From positions 23,420,793 through 23,484,792 of the forward strand of contig NC_049987.1 of the NCBI RefSeq assembly GCF_000003815.2: 64,000 nucleotides of DNA. The letters are read 5' to 3'. Below, one piece after another: positions 45,535 through 58,800 of the stretch. Both the position numbers and the translations under genes were made by a program. A model generated the notes under the pieces. That model was not told the DNA's origin. It did not search any database and saw nothing but the letters and a program-made list of their open reading frames with translations. The first letter of the stretch is position 1, and every line of letters begins with the position of its first letter. The DNA comes from Branchiostoma floridae (lineage: Eukaryota > Chordata > Leptocardii > Amphioxiformes > Branchiostomatidae).

Positions 45535-48500
45535 CTATGGACGTCCTGGAAAAATGGAATAGAATTAGAAGAGATACGATGTGAACCTTCAACCTGTTGT
45601 TACAGGATGGAGGTGCTGGTAGTGGTGACTCTGTCGGGAGTTGTACTTACCATTGGTTACGCCAGGAGGCGCTGCCGTGGACAGGTAGATGCCGTCTGGA
45701 GTCCACAGGCCATCCACCAGCACAGTCTTGGTCAGGTCGCACTTGGACAACCTGAATTTTTGGAACATGATCTCATGTCTTTTAGTGTTTACAAATGTGT
45801 ATACGTAAGTTAAGAATGTGAAAAAAAACTTCAAAACTTAAGATATACATTCTTATGCAAATGCTGATTTTCAGATATGCATATATTTGTAGATATGTAT
45901 TCCACAGCAGTGGTACTGGACATCTAGATATAAGATAAATACACACTATATAAGAGTACATATAATGCAGAGTTTGACTTCAAACACTTTGGTGGTTTCA
46001 CTGAAAGTTTTCACGATATGAATGTTAGGATAGCCTTGGCATGGAGTGCCCTTCACTCATTACAGTTTTGGAAATCCCCCATCAGAAAACAAACCAAGAC
46101 AAAACTCTTTCAGACTTGTATCGAAACAATTCTTTTGTACGGATCTGAATCATGGTTTATTACCAGGTCACAATCCAATAGACCATGGTGTAAACATACC
46201 ACAAACAAACAGTTGTACAAATCACTAACAAAAGTCTCTACAAAAGTGAAACAGCGTCGACTGTGCCTTGCGGGACATGTGGCTCGTGGCAACGAACCAG
46301 CTGGAAGACTCTTGTTGTGGTCTCTCGACACTAAGAGAAGGGTCGGCCGCCCATGCACAACTCTTAAGAAACTCATTGAGGCCGAAACAGGGCTGGAAGG
46401 ACAAGGGCTACTCTCTGCGATGAAAGACAAGCAGCTCTGGAGGACTAACTTCGTCTGCTCCACCTCAAAAAAGGATGAATGATGATGACGCAGAAATTAA
46501 CCAGGTAATTTAAATTTTCGTACTACAAACTGTTCCCAGTAGAAAAGGAATTTCCTCACTTTCCGATTTTTCCAAGATGGGGGGATGATGGTGAATGTGG
46601 CCAGACAGACGACCAGTAGACGAAGTCCTCATCAACCGCGATTCCGTTAACCCACTTCTCGCCGTCCTGCATCACCTGTCGGATATCGTTGCCCAGCAGG
46701 TCTGAGCTGTAGATTTCGTACCCGTAATCACTGTAGTACAGCCGATCCTCTAAATGAGATCAACAGACATATGTCATATCAATACTAAATGCCAATACTA
46801 AGTCGTTCGAGTTTAACGTAAGGATATAGACAAAACATACGCATACGTAATGCCTTAACCTATCTAGACGGGGTGGGGTGGGTGTGGGGCTTAAAGTGCC
46901 TGCGCCAACTTTGACGTCGTATAACTGTCGAACGACGTGTGCTAAGAGTACGAAACTTGGTGACTTTTCCTAAAATATTGTTAGCAACAATTCTACGAAA
47001 AATATTTGAGGTAGTGAATTTTCGACGGGTTTCTGACAGGAATATTTTACCAAATTTACTAATTTCAGTTTAAATTATGAAATTTCGTGTTTTTTTTGCT
47101 GGACCATACTTGTTTATCCATACCCTTAACACACTGTGTAATTTTAAGTTCCATTTATGAGTGAATATGAATAATTCATGCTAATTTCATAATGTCATGG
47201 GTCAAAATCCAAGATGGCAGACAATGTCATTAGCAACGGTAAGTTAGTTTTACTCAAATTCCGTCCGAATCTTTTATTTTTTTTACAAAACACATTCACT
47301 TGAACCTTTTTAGTCCACTTCTCTTGGGGTTTAGGGTTATATATATTGAAAAAAAACGTATTTTAGAAAATTCAAACTTGTCGATCCCAGATGGCAAACA
47401 AATGACGTCATTTTCTGACGTCATATAGGCGTCAGTGGCGTCGTCATTGGCAACAAAAGACTTGGCAGACTTATATACCAATAAGGTACCCTTTATAGCC
47501 AGCTTTATGTTCAATACCTTTCAGTATAGGGGAAATTCCATATTTCGGCGGTTTTAGCCCCAAATCTGACATTACGTCATAATTACGTCATAACTATACC
47601 AAAATTACAGAATATATAAAACTACCCGTACCACACCAAATTTGCAAATATAGATTTTTCTAATTAGTTACGCAAATTGCATCCTAATTTGTATTGTTTA
47701 AATTTGAAGATCGTATAATCGGTATCTGTCAATGTTCCACCTGCCATGATCTCCATACTAGTATTTTACATGTATTTGAGTCATATAAAGGAAAACAATG
47801 CAAAAAAAATTCCTAATCAATTATGCAAATTACATCCTAATTTGTATTCTTTGCATCTACGATAACTGCATACTAAATATTATAGAAATCTTTAGTTATT
47901 CTCCTCGGACGATTTCGAACGAAAGAGCCCCTGCAGTTCCAGCTTCAAGCTGCTAGGCGGCTAAGACTTACACATTTTTCCTTACGTCACAAGCTTTCTG
48001 TTACAAAAATACGAAGACCATAGCACGTTCAGTTCAAGAGATTCCAAAAACGGAAGTTCAGCTGTAGTACCAAGGTCACATACCAGAGGGCCAAAACTTG
48101 CCCGTTGTCTTCTCAGTCCCTATCCACTTAACAAATATTATTAAGGGAGGACAAAACAGGTGTATCAACACCTTTACAAGTTGTCCTCCCAAACCTGAAA
48201 TGATAATAGAAAACAATACGAAACCGAATCAAACAATAAACATTAGACATCAAAAGTCAGTAGACATGAATATACAATTCAGTAACAATTATACACAGAA
48301 TTGATTATATACAAAATTATCAAATATCAATATATACAGAGTAAAGAGCTAATTATAATACTAATGTAGCCTTAAAGCAGTGCATGAGGCACACCCACAA
48401 GATGTGGACCAAGAGCAGGGGACGTCAATATTGAACTGGGTGTCAAATCTCACAAACGTGGCTCTCACAAGCGATCGCTTGAATGTCAAGATGTCAGAAT

Positions 48501-51500
48501 TTTCAGTGGCTTGAACCCCAATATTACGGAGGACAGGACTCAGCTGATTCCAGATGGTGACCAGCCTTGGTATGTAAGAAGAGCTGAAGGCTGATGTCCT
48601 TACTCTAATGGGGGTAAGCATGTGAGATCTGAGATATCTAGAGGGTCTGGAAGGGAAGGATACATACTTGTGAACAATTGGTTTTGACTTGATAAACACC
48701 ATGACGTCGCACACTTCGCGCCTGTGCGTAAGAGGCAACAGACCAAGGGTGGAAAGACGTTCCTTGTAGGTCAGGGTGTTCGAGTGGGCTCCTAGAATGA
48801 ATTTAGTCGCCCGTCGTTGCACCCCTTCTACAAGGGACATGAGTCTTAGGGGACCACAAAGGTGAGCAGTATTCTAAGATGCTTCTCACCAATGTGGTGT
48901 ACAGTGCCTTGCGAATTATTGCAATCTATCCAGCGGTACTAAAGTTATGTGGAGCACAAATATAAAAAAGACACAAACACGCACAGACACACATACACAC
49001 TCAAAACAATACCTCCAATTTCATGCAGATAACTAGAGTCTGTTTCCTCACCATTGAAGTCTATTGCGATGGCTCTGGGATAGGTTAGATTCGTGATGAT
49101 GGTGGTTTGGTTACTGCCGTCCATCGCAGCACGCTCAATCCTCGCTTCAGCAAAGTCGACCCAGTACATGAGGCTGTGGAAAAACAAACATCTCTTAATT
49201 ATGCACATAAACTCATAATAACCAAGCATAAAAGTTCATCTGTGTTGGTAGAATACATTATAGAGAAAGGCTAAACTTTCTTTCCAACACTAAGATACTG
49301 TAGGGACTTACCCCTAAATTTTCGGTCGATCTCCGTCAACCTTGTTCACAGAATGACCCAGTCTCTTTAACACTGTCTAACGAGATGGAATGTCGCATAT
49401 ACACCTAGAATCGCCAGGACATTCCATCTCGTTAGACAGTGTTAAAGTTTTAGACTCAGAACAGGACTTCTTCGCACGAGGAGTGAAGGAGGCTTTGCAC
49501 ATTAGAGCTCATCGGCCCACACTCAACAGAGACGGGGGACGACATAGACTTTCTGATATTTATGACCCCCTCCGGCAAAAGTGGTGTCTTCCTGACGTCA
49601 CTGCTGGAGAGAGAAAGGGTCATTCTGTGAACAAGGTTGACGGAGATCGACCGAAAATTTAGGGGTAAGTCCCTACATGATCTTAGTGTTGGAAAGAAAG
49701 TTTAGCCTTTCTCTATAATCATAATAACCATTATCTTTTTGCATTGATGACTAAACACACAACACAACACAACAATGGAACGATAGGTTTTTCATTTTTG
49801 TTTTGTTTTTCTTCTTTGACTTCAGAATTTTATTTGGCATTCTGTGACATCAGTTTCCGTTTCCGGATATCAACAGCATATTTACCTCCATGAAAAAAGG
49901 AGAAAGAGTTTTGGGTGTGTCTGTCTGTGCGTGTGTCTGTCTGTGTGTCTGCCAAAACCCCGTGTCGAGGGCCATCACAGCCCGGGTAGGACATGGCAGA
50001 ATTCTCCCAACACTCAGTCTGTTACCACTTCAGCCGGGGTGATCGAGATAGAAAATATTCACCATGAGACGCTCTGTCACTATACGTGCAAAACGCCTGT
50101 TTGTTTACAATGAAATACATTTTGCTCACGCATTCCTGGGGTCCAGAACCAGGTCGTAAGGCATATTGGCGGCTGGTGACGACAGAAGTGTCCTGGCGGA
50201 CGATCCATCCTTCTTTGCTACAGAGATTGTTTCTGTCATGTAGACAGACCAGTAGATATTTCCCCCAGCGTGGTCCAATGCCAGGCCATAGACCGGGGCT
50301 GAAAATGTATGACACAAATTAATCCTGGTATGAAAAGCAAGAAACATTTCAAAGTGCACAATTAAGTTAATAAATCTTAATCGTAATGTCTTACTTATGG
50401 ATAATCCTGATACTTGGAGTAGACCATAACAGTATCACAGTGTTCACAGATAGCTTTTCCAATGATGTCGGTTTTTTACTGATATATTAGGCACTTCTCA
50501 CATTCTATGTCAGTACACAGAAATGCGTAACTAAGACCACCATGCAACCAATCTCTTTCTGTTAACATTTAGTGCATACTAATATTTGAGTAAATGTAAG
50601 GATCCGGCTCTTTCTCTGTGTCCTAAGCCCGTTTTCGCAACTTTTATCATTCTTTTCTAGAATGGAATTTTTGTCTCCATGCCACTTCCATCACGATTTG
50701 CCTTTTACTATATAAAAAAACAAAGAGCTGGATCCTTACACCTGCTGAGATCACCTGGACACAGCTTTCTCAAAACTTTTCTGGATACGGCTTTGTAATT
50801 TGTCAGACCAAAAATGAGGTAATGCATGCTGCTGACTTTCAATGGAAGAAAGAACTTACTATAGCTACGGTGGTAACCTTTGGCATCTATGATAGTCTCC
50901 ATGCCACTTCCATCACGACGAGCCCGTTGGATGTAGTTGTTCCTTCCTGACCAGTACACGTAGTCTGTAAGTGGGTCGTAGTCCAGGGCGGTCGGCATAA
51001 CCACCTCCAGTGGAAGCGTGACCTTTGACCCGGAAGTGATGTCAACTTGCAGAATGGCACCGGTTTCATTTTCTGTTCCCAAGTCAGCCACCAAGAGGAA
51101 TGGCGGCTCACTGTTGTTACGGGAGCCAAGGTCTCCTAATGGGCGGAGAAGGGTGTATTAGAATATGCAACAGCTGTTTTCGCAATGACTTAAGTCAGTA
51201 TCTATAAAAGTATATTCTTACCAACTGATGTGGAAAAATTGATTAGTTAAAGCGAACACATTGAGAAGGCTTGCAGTAATGACTGTGAAAATATAATGAC
51301 ACTAATTGATGTTCCATGTGCTCTGTTGTACCTGACATTGTGAAATATTGCAACAGAGTTTTACTATATGACGTTATATCCTGGGGAGCGACACATCACC
51401 AGATGCTATACAGAGCGGCAAACTCAAATCATCACATCTAGCATTCCATGGCGGTTAGTCCTTATTTTGATAAAGGACAAGGGACAACCTATTCCAAGTT

Positions 51501-52035
51501 TGGAGACAGTAAACATTTCAAATATCCGATATCACAACATTGAAATCTACGTTCAAGAAAGAATCCATCCGCATTTTAAAACAACGAATAAACAACGAAC
51601 CACACGAATCTGATAGAATTATTTTTCATCATGTAGAGACAAGAAAATTTGATACTGTCCAAAAGAATCTGATATAATATCACAAGCATATATTCTACAC
51701 ATTTTATATGTAGCCAGGTCAAAGGATATAACACCTATACTAAACACGTCAACACCAACACACGTATAAATAACACATATAAACCTAAAACCGTCGCCAT
51801 GGCAATGATTTTTAAATACCACATTTTTATCTTAATGATGTTGCCCAACACACCATCCCAAATAGCCCACAAAAGAACTGATAACCAACTCACCTGTAGC
51901 CTGTAGACAGACGAGCACCACAGTAACGAGGCTAAGCAGCGCGCCAATACCGGCGACGATGTTGAAACGGTGGGAGTGGATGAAGCTGCAGCGGGCACCG
52001 CGGCCGCTTGGTGAATCATGGTCACCTTTAGCCAT
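45535..52035 (-). CDS. Type II membrane protein with a single YWTD beta-propeller (copy B, complete)
   Basis: Seven minus-strand exons: 52035-51894, 51135-50860, 50298-50130, 49173-49052, 46749-46560, 45751-45651 and 45545-45535 (TAG). All phases agree and give 336 residues with no stop or frameshift. The first exon encodes a shorter cytosolic segment (MAKGDHDSPSGRGARCSF) and the anchor helix NIVAGIGALLSLVTVVLVCL. Six propeller motifs follow: YVYWSG, NIYWSV, LMYWVD, RLYYSD, FVYWSS, GIYLST. Exon 2 is 21 bp longer than in copy A at its 3' end. The terminal exon again codes GRP then stop. Introns 3, 4 and 5 carry a Penelope-like element, a LINE fragment and another LINE fragment. The 3' UTR is closer to the 58933-62533 copy than to copy A. 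A cell-surface binding role is inferred. The ligand is unknown. Confidence 0.87.
46018..46482 (+). mobile_element. LINE C-terminal fragment in intron 5 of copy B
   Basis: Plus-strand frame with TKTKLFQTCIETILLYGSES, KQRRLCLAGHVARGNEPAGR, RRVGRPCTTLKKLIEAETGL and a TGA followed by GATGATG. It has the C-terminus and tail of the same LINE lineage as the fragments at 24712 and 31845. It has no catalytic domain. Confidence 0.85.
47400..48130 (-). repeat. Interspersed repeat in intron 4 of copy B
   Basis: Orthologous to the filling of intron 4 in copy A (about 16735-17700 reversed), including GCTAGGCGGC and GTACCAAGGTCACATACC landmarks. Confidence 0.6.
48361..48945 (-). mobile_element. LINE C-terminal fragment in intron 4 of copy B
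   Basis: Minus-strand frame with VEGVQRRATKFILGAHSN, LTYKERLSTLGLLPLTHRRE and SYIPRLVTIWNQLSPVLRN, the typical post-RT C-terminus of an L2/CR1-like element. It is truncated upstream with a frame break near 48840. Confidence 0.8.
49225..49718 (+). mobile_element. Penelope-like element fragment with inverted flanks
   Basis: The interior (about 49390-49600) encodes the end of a GIY-YIG-type endonuclease characteristic of Penelope-like elements: GHSISLDSVKVLDSEQDFF, ARGVKEALHIRAHRPTLNRD and GGRHRLSDIYDPL. It is bracketed by ~93-bp inverted repeats (49257-49350 and 49627-49719). A direct repeat TCATAATAACCA (49213-49224 and 49719-49730) fits a 12-bp target duplication. The same point in intron 3 of copy A (16475-16486) holds one copy of that sequence and no insert. 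The reverse transcriptase is absent. Confidence 0.8.
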
Positions 52036-52199
52036 TTCAAGTGGCGGAAACGTAAAGAGACGAATCTCTGGGAGTTCTGTCGTCAGGATTGGTTAATACA
52101 ATGAGGTTATATACTAGCTATCGGTAAACTGTATAAACGTAGATATCAATATGACATGTAACGTTATGCTCGAATACGTGACGAGACCAAAGGCTTGTA

Positions 52200-52640
52200 A
52201 TTTTCTAGTTATACAATGATTCCTCTACAATGTATAAACGTTATAGTTAAACTATGTATAACCGTTATAGTTATACCCCTATTCGGCACCAGAGACCTCG
52301 CTGCAACCGCCTTGCGACCAAGTGGCGGACCTAGGCATGAAAAACAACATTATCCAGTCATATGCAAATGTAAAAGTCAGCAGTGGTTATGGCGTGGTTA
52401 AGATTCAAATTTGATTGCTGGCGTACTCCCAAACACCAGCCGAACACCAGCCAACCAATTTTAGACTTGCCGTTCACAGCATAATGTTTTCAAAATGTCA
52501 AAACATTCGACTGACCCTGGCAAACACCAGCCGACTAAACCAAACGCCTGCCGACTGAGCCGAATACCAGACGACTACAGCCGACCTACTAGCTCCTGAA
52601 TCACTCCTAACCATGGTCGGGAGAGAGTCAGGAGGCCATG
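52200..52640. repeat. Upstream flank of copy B with degenerate minisatellite
   Basis: Immediately 5' of the gene is a TATAACTAG sequence at about 52210-52218 (minus), a possible TATA box. From about 52428 to 52592 there are irregular repeats of a CCAGCCGA(A/C) core separated by 8-20 bases. No gene is seen. Confidence 0.45.
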
Positions 52641-54650
52641 TTCGGCAATGTGTAACCGGGGCTTCACACCACTACATGACTCAGACATTATAGCCTTTGG
52701 GACGTGGATTACTAACAAAGTTGGCACGAGGTGTACACTTCCCAGGATACCCAGGGAAACAGCCTCTTTCTACCGAACCCTAAACGGGCACGTAGATCAC
52801 TTCTACCCCCACCAAATCATCGGGTGGGAACGACCCCTTCTCGAAGTGAGGTGTTGAAGACGTCTGCTAGCTTGTCAGCAAGTTCACGGGCAAACATTTT
52901 CACACGCCGTGACGCAATTCCGTCTGGCCCACCGGCGTTGCGAACGCTGATGCGATCAAGTTCTTTGTACATTTCCCTGGGCTGGATTTGTTGTGGTGGA
53001 GATAGCGCTGTTTAAACCGTTATAAATAGAACAAGGAGGTTATATAGATCAACTCTTTGTGTGAACTCCTGCACAGTGCCTGCTTTGTGTACGTTTATGA
53101 CATTTACATGATAGGCAGGGTGACAATGGCCCGCCACTCGATCGGGCTATTCAAACCGTATTAACTGTCGTTGACCTGTCAGTAGCAATATTATTGGTCC
53201 TCGCTAGAAATTTACTGGGTGTGGTTTAGTGTACACTGGGGGTGGGGGAGTGGGGGGAGGGGCGATGGGACACACTGGACAGGTGTCTTGTTTATCCCAT
53301 CAGGCGTCTGCCCTAACACCTTAAACGACCTCAAACGACTCTAATATGTAGTGTACACGGGGCAAAGACCTTGTATGGCGCGCTGGATACATTGTTTATG
53401 AATTTATAGATTGAAAGTACGCAGCAAGTCCCAAGTATTCACCAGTTATTTCTGCTTCATCCGGTTTCAATATGGAAGCAATTTCTGGCCGCCATGTCGG
53501 ATCGTCTGTGCTAGGGGTCTGCATGGGGAAGTTTTCGATACCTTCTTCATTCCATAGACGACAGACAGTAAGATAAAACTGTGGATGTTGTAATTAATTA
53601 TTAGTGGCTCATAGATTATAGTAAGTTCTTTCATTGTCAACTTATAATACTGGTATATTAATTATTTTTAAGCTTCCAATTATTTCGATCTTGACACCAG
53701 ATGTCTAACTCCAAATAACTGGTTAATAGTTAGGACTTGTTGCGTTCTTTTTATTTATAGATACATAAACACTGTATCCAGAGCTCAACACAAGGTCGTT
53801 GCTCCATGTACACTGCATATTAGAGTCGTTTGAGATCGTTTGAGGCATTAAGGCAGACCCCGGATGGGAAAAACAAGCATTTGTCCAGCGTGTCCCAGCA
53901 ATCCCCTCCTGTGAGCACTAAAGGCCTGCCTGCCTACTTATACCCCTCCCTGTCACATTTGGCAAAAATCGATCGGGCGACGATTCTGCGGCAATCGCCC
54001 GAGTCTCGCCAGTAATAATAATAACGTTATTGCACAACAATTGTACAAGGTACAAAGTATGACTTATATGTGACAGGGACGGTTTTCAGGTGAAACATAC
54101 GCGCAACCCTCTGTCGATCTCAAGTATGGCCGATCTTCTATCGATACGTATACGCCCGAAGATCGTGGATAATGTGACAAGGGTATAAGGGTGCGGTCAT
54201 AAATGTCGTACGATCGTCGTAAGATCGCTAACTTCGACCATTTGGGAGGAAAGTCATGTACATGTCCTACAAAGTTCAACTGTCTACTGCTTTTGATCCA
54301 TCTCCATCACAACAAATCCAGCCCTGGGAAAAGAACTTAATCATATTAGCGTTCGCAACGCCGGTGGGCCAGACGGAATCGCGCCAAGGCCTGTTGAAAT
54401 GTTTGCCCGTGAACTTGCTGACAAGCTAGCAGACGTTTTCAACACCTCACTTCGAGAAGGGGTCGTTCCCACCCAAGCAAATAACGTCCGCTCTACGCAT
54501 CATCACCTCTGGTCATCAATCCCTAACCAAGAAAGAGCCTGAGGACACAACATGGCAGTTATAATTCCAGATATACGGTTACAATGTCTACAATGTCTAC
54601 AGTTACTAGTACTACAGGGAAAACAAAACATACGTGACTACTAACCTGAC
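52640..54650. mobile_element. Inverted array of LINE fragments
   Basis: The block encoding RNAGGPDGIA, FARELADKLADVF and NTSLREGVVPT occurs on the minus strand at 53010-52820 and on the plus strand at 54300-54480. A second pair (about 53270-53400 and 53805-53920), matching LINE linker sequence such as KHLSSVSQQSPPVS, mirrors around the same centre near 53.6 kb. The whole is a decayed palindrome of one LINE. Confidence 0.65.
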
Positions 54651-54903
54651 GCCTTGGCTGCAACTGAGGCAGTTGGAATCTTGCCACGCTACCTGGTCTC
54701 AGAAGGTCTCATCCAGGAGTTTTTCTCTTCCCATAGACTTCCATGTTATAACGTATGTTGCATGGGCGCCTTCATAAAGAAGCTGCAGGAAATGTCAGCA
54801 TATTATTTGTTCTACGTTGATCACATTTTCCCTGTCATGAGAAAAAGAATTGCCAATGAAAAATAAACTCATGTTTTTTGTTTATAGCAAATACAAACTA
54901 CAG

Positions 54904-55369
54904 TTAAGCACTCCCCGCATTAAGAAGATTTATCAAGGCATTGGTACGGCTTCGCTCCTTACCCAGGTCTAGCCTCAAGGCGTCAACAGTAGTGGACAGT
55001 CGGCGTATGTCGTCTTGGTCGCGCTTCAAGGCGTCAACAGTGGTGGACAGTCGGCGTATATCGTCTTGGTCGCGCTTCAAGGCGTCAACAGTGGTGGACA
55101 GTCGACGTATGTCGTCTTGGTCGCGCTTCAATGCGTCAACAGTGGTGGACAGTCGGCGTATATCGTCTTGGTCGCGCTTCAATGCGTCAACAGTGGTGGA
55201 CAGTCAGCGTATGTCGTCTTGGTCGCGCTTCAAGGCGTCAACAGTGATGGACAGTCGGCGTATGTCGTCTTGGTCACGCTTCAAGGCGTCAACAGTGATG
55301 GACAGTCGGCGTAGGTCGTCTCGGTCACGCTTCAAGGCGTCAACAGTGGTGGACAGTTGAGTTATTTCC
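54904..55369 (-). pseudogene. Broken coiled-coil exon of the coiled-coil family
   Basis: Starts like the coiled-coil exons of D and E (acceptor TTATAG, then EITQLSTTVDALKRDRDD). It runs through regular 17-residue units ALKRDQDDIRRLSTTVD to LGKERSRTNAL and a TAA. A TGA at 55206-55204 replaces the CGA seen in neighbouring units, a CpG-type change that breaks the frame. Upstream at about 55515-55565 a remnant resembling the end of the anchor exon (ATCAATAGAGAG) has ATAAAC where D has the donor GTAAAC. No GRPVY exon follows. The gene is dead or a fragment. Confidence 0.75.
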
Positions 55370-55707
55370 TATAACGTCAGAATACCAAACTTAGGGTATG
55401 GGGGAACACATATTGCATGTTCCTTTTTTAATAGCCTCTTAAAGAAACAAGAGAAACAGTGTAAAAATGTTTGAAAAACTGCTTTGTGGTACACGTACAA
55501 GAGTGTTTATCTCTCTATTGATGCCCGCCCTGCTGTTCCGCCGGTCCCAGGTGTACCAGACTGAAGGAACGAAACATCGATAAAAGCCGGTGTCTGGCTG
55601 AGTATCTGGCGCAGCTGTAGTGCTATGCTGAAAAGCACGTCTTCTAGCAGGTTAGTGTTGACCTGTATACCTTAGTTTCTAGTTGAAAGAACTCCTGTAA
55701 AACCATA

Positions 55708-55837
55708 TACTCCCCAAGCAGAAGTTCGGCTCCAGGCCCGCAGATATAAATAAAATGGTACAAAATCATGACAACGTTCGACAATAATGCCTAAAACACA
55801 TCATAACTACCGAAGCCGAACCTCTGCTTGGAGAGTA
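55708..55837. mobile_element. Fold-back MITE, CTCCAAGCAGAGGTTCGGCT family
   Basis: The left end TACTCCCCAAGCAGAAGTTC and the right end (reverse complement TACTCTCCAAGCAGAGGTTC) define a 130-bp non-coding element related to those at 31255-31379 and 8970-8998. Confidence 0.75.
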
Positions 55838-55839
55838 GA

Positions 55840-58800
55840 AATCACACGTAGTGCTACGCATATAGACTTACGAAGTAAGAATAGAAAATGCACAACAAAC
55901 TTTCATCACGAACACAATTTTTATTAACGTCTACGGCCTTTTACACACTCAGATCCCTCGTTAACCTTCTTTGTATCTGTAGAGCATTTTGTACGTCAGA
56001 CGAGTCACATACTTCTTATCCAAATCTTATCTTCTTCGGATATTTGCTCAACATCAGATCAGATTCAAACCCATCTCAGTTGCTATGTGGTTAAAACCCA
56101 GTACTACAAACATGCTTTCCTAACGTGCTCTTTACCAGAGGATTTTTTCCTTCTAAATACAGGATTTTCCTTTAAGAAGCCGCTTCTGTGCCTAATATAT
56201 AAGTCAATCACTCAATGTTCCTACAGATGTTTGTACTGTAAACTGTAAACGTTAAATGTTATAGAATCTGACATCTAGTTTTAATTTTCCTTCTTTTTGA
56301 TCATCATTTCTTGAAATACATTTACAAATGATATTCTTCTAAATGTCACATAGATCTAAAATACTGAACCTAAATGAAGGCTTATCATTCAAGCTCATTA
56401 ATATGAACCATATAATAATTGTATAGCACATCTATGTTACATGTTTCTTTGTCAATGTTCAATACGTCATGACTCTTACTCACTGAGGCATAATAACTCG
56501 CATGTTTAGTGACGTCTTTCAGCCTTGATCATTCTAGAGTTTCAAAAATCATTTTACAACTCATTTTACATTTGTAGAGTTACCATGCAACGGGTATGGC
56601 GTTTTCTTTGTTCAACACCAAAATCACATTGTTCGAGGCAAGAACTTGGCCACCCTGAATCACGGGTACTGGTCACAAAACGTTACTACGCCCATCGATG
56701 TTAAGACAAAATAACTTCCCATTCCTCAATAACTTGAGCTGTTAGGGTTAGTGTCGTGTAAGGGTTATGGTTAGCCTCCACATCGCGACATGAGATGTTA
56801 AGTCCACTCAGACATCTGCTTGGCAATTACCTAGCCACACAGGTGTGACGCATAATTCTGCCATCATGTATACCGGAAACCCCCAAGCAATTTGTGTTGG
56901 GACAAATACTTGGCAGGAGCGAAATTTGGCCTGACACCGGGCAGCATATGATCACCCACTACAGTCTCTGCCTTCTTCAGACTACGTCATGTTAATGAAT
57001 AACACAATTAATTATTTCTGGCCAAAGAAGCTGCATAGTTATCTAAACATTACTTTCACTTCCTAAAGAAAGCGTAACATTCATAGAAAACTCAGGTAAC
57101 AATCAGAATGCTCTACCACCCTCTTCAGTTACTAAGGGTTGACTTACATTGTACTGTAATATGTTGTTGCTCAGGAGGATCCTCATCCACAAGTGAAACC
57201 CTTGAGTGTGCATCCATATACAAATGTCTTGTACCCATAACAAAGATAGTTATGAATTATACACTCATAATTCTACAATAATCACATTCACAAAAGTGTT
57301 TCTTTCTTTCATCGAAACATTAGCCAGGACACCACCCTCCGAAGTAACCACAGGCTCATGATAATTGAGTACAAAGATGTGCACAGTTAAATGCAAATTA
57401 TTCATCTATTTTTACAATTGATGAGGAATTCTATAAATGGCTAAAACGTTTTCCATGATAAAACAATTATAGAGCTATAATTTAGGCCTCAGTGGGTTAA
57501 TCTTCCAGTTTTCAAACAAATACACATACATATACAAAAATACACCACACTGTTATGCAGATAAGACTATTCCAAGGTACACATCAAAAGTCTAAAATCA
57601 TTCACCTTTCACTGTCATGATGACTGTACCCATAAACTGTATGACATTAGTATCTAAAGTCTTAACATTAGTCGGCAGGTCATTCCAAAGCTTCGCAACT
57701 CTGTATATGAATTTTTCTCCTCTTAATTTTTGCATTTTGTTTTAGTCAGGTAAAAATTATATACTCGCCATCTTGTCAAGTATGTATGACGTTCATGCAT
57801 CGATGAAGATTAAAAGTCCATGTTATAAGACACGCTTCGTAGATAGTCGACGTATGGGGTAAACGTTTTTTTATAACTTACGCCAATCGTCAGCGACATT
57901 GATGAAAGGTAATGAATGCTGTATTAAAAGTCTGATTGTTTTCCGAAATCATTTCCAGCTACTTCGGTAACTGCCTTTTTTGCGTATCTTATTACAGGTA
58001 GTTATCACCTTTATCCACATGGTAACCTAAATTCGTTAAAAACGAGATATTAGGGATATTTAGTCGACGGACGTTGGTTTTAAATTGCAATATTTTCATA
58101 GCATTCAAGTCCGCAACCGGCGTCTGTCGAATTGATATCCGATATCCCTAAATAATCCCATTTTATATACAACGGATAAAGGTTACCCTGCTTATAAAGG
58201 TGAACTAGCGTTGCCTGTATTTCTAACCTTCATTCACGTGTTTTCACTATATTTCATATACTGCGATTTGGCGTATGACCTTCATGAAATGATCTGAAGA
58301 TTTTACCGGTGTCCTTTGGCTCACCTGTGACAACGAATCTAATGGATAGTTTTAAAGAACTTACACTTAGTTTGTCTCTCAGGTCTTACCAGTAACCAGA
58401 CTAAATCAGCTTTTTTGCCTGTGACCTCTCCAAAAACGGTGCACAGTAGTTAATGACTTACAGAGATAAGGCTTGAAGAACAAGTTTATTGACAGCATAA
58501 TGTCCGACATTTATCATCTAGAATTCTAGATTTGTACTTAGATTTTTTTATAATTATGTAGATTCAGAGATAAAGTCGGATCAATATGCAAACCCAAACT
58601 TTCTGCTTCTAAGAACTGTTCAATAACGTCACAACCAATTGACAAGTCCAAGGTGGTTTTGAACAAACGAGCGTACTTGCGAGCTGTTCAATAAAATTCA
58701 TTTTGTCTTCAACACATTCATGAAAAGACGATTTCATCGAACTCACCCAAGATTCTCAGAAGATTAGGTTGCAAAGCATCCAAGTTTTGATTGAATTCGT

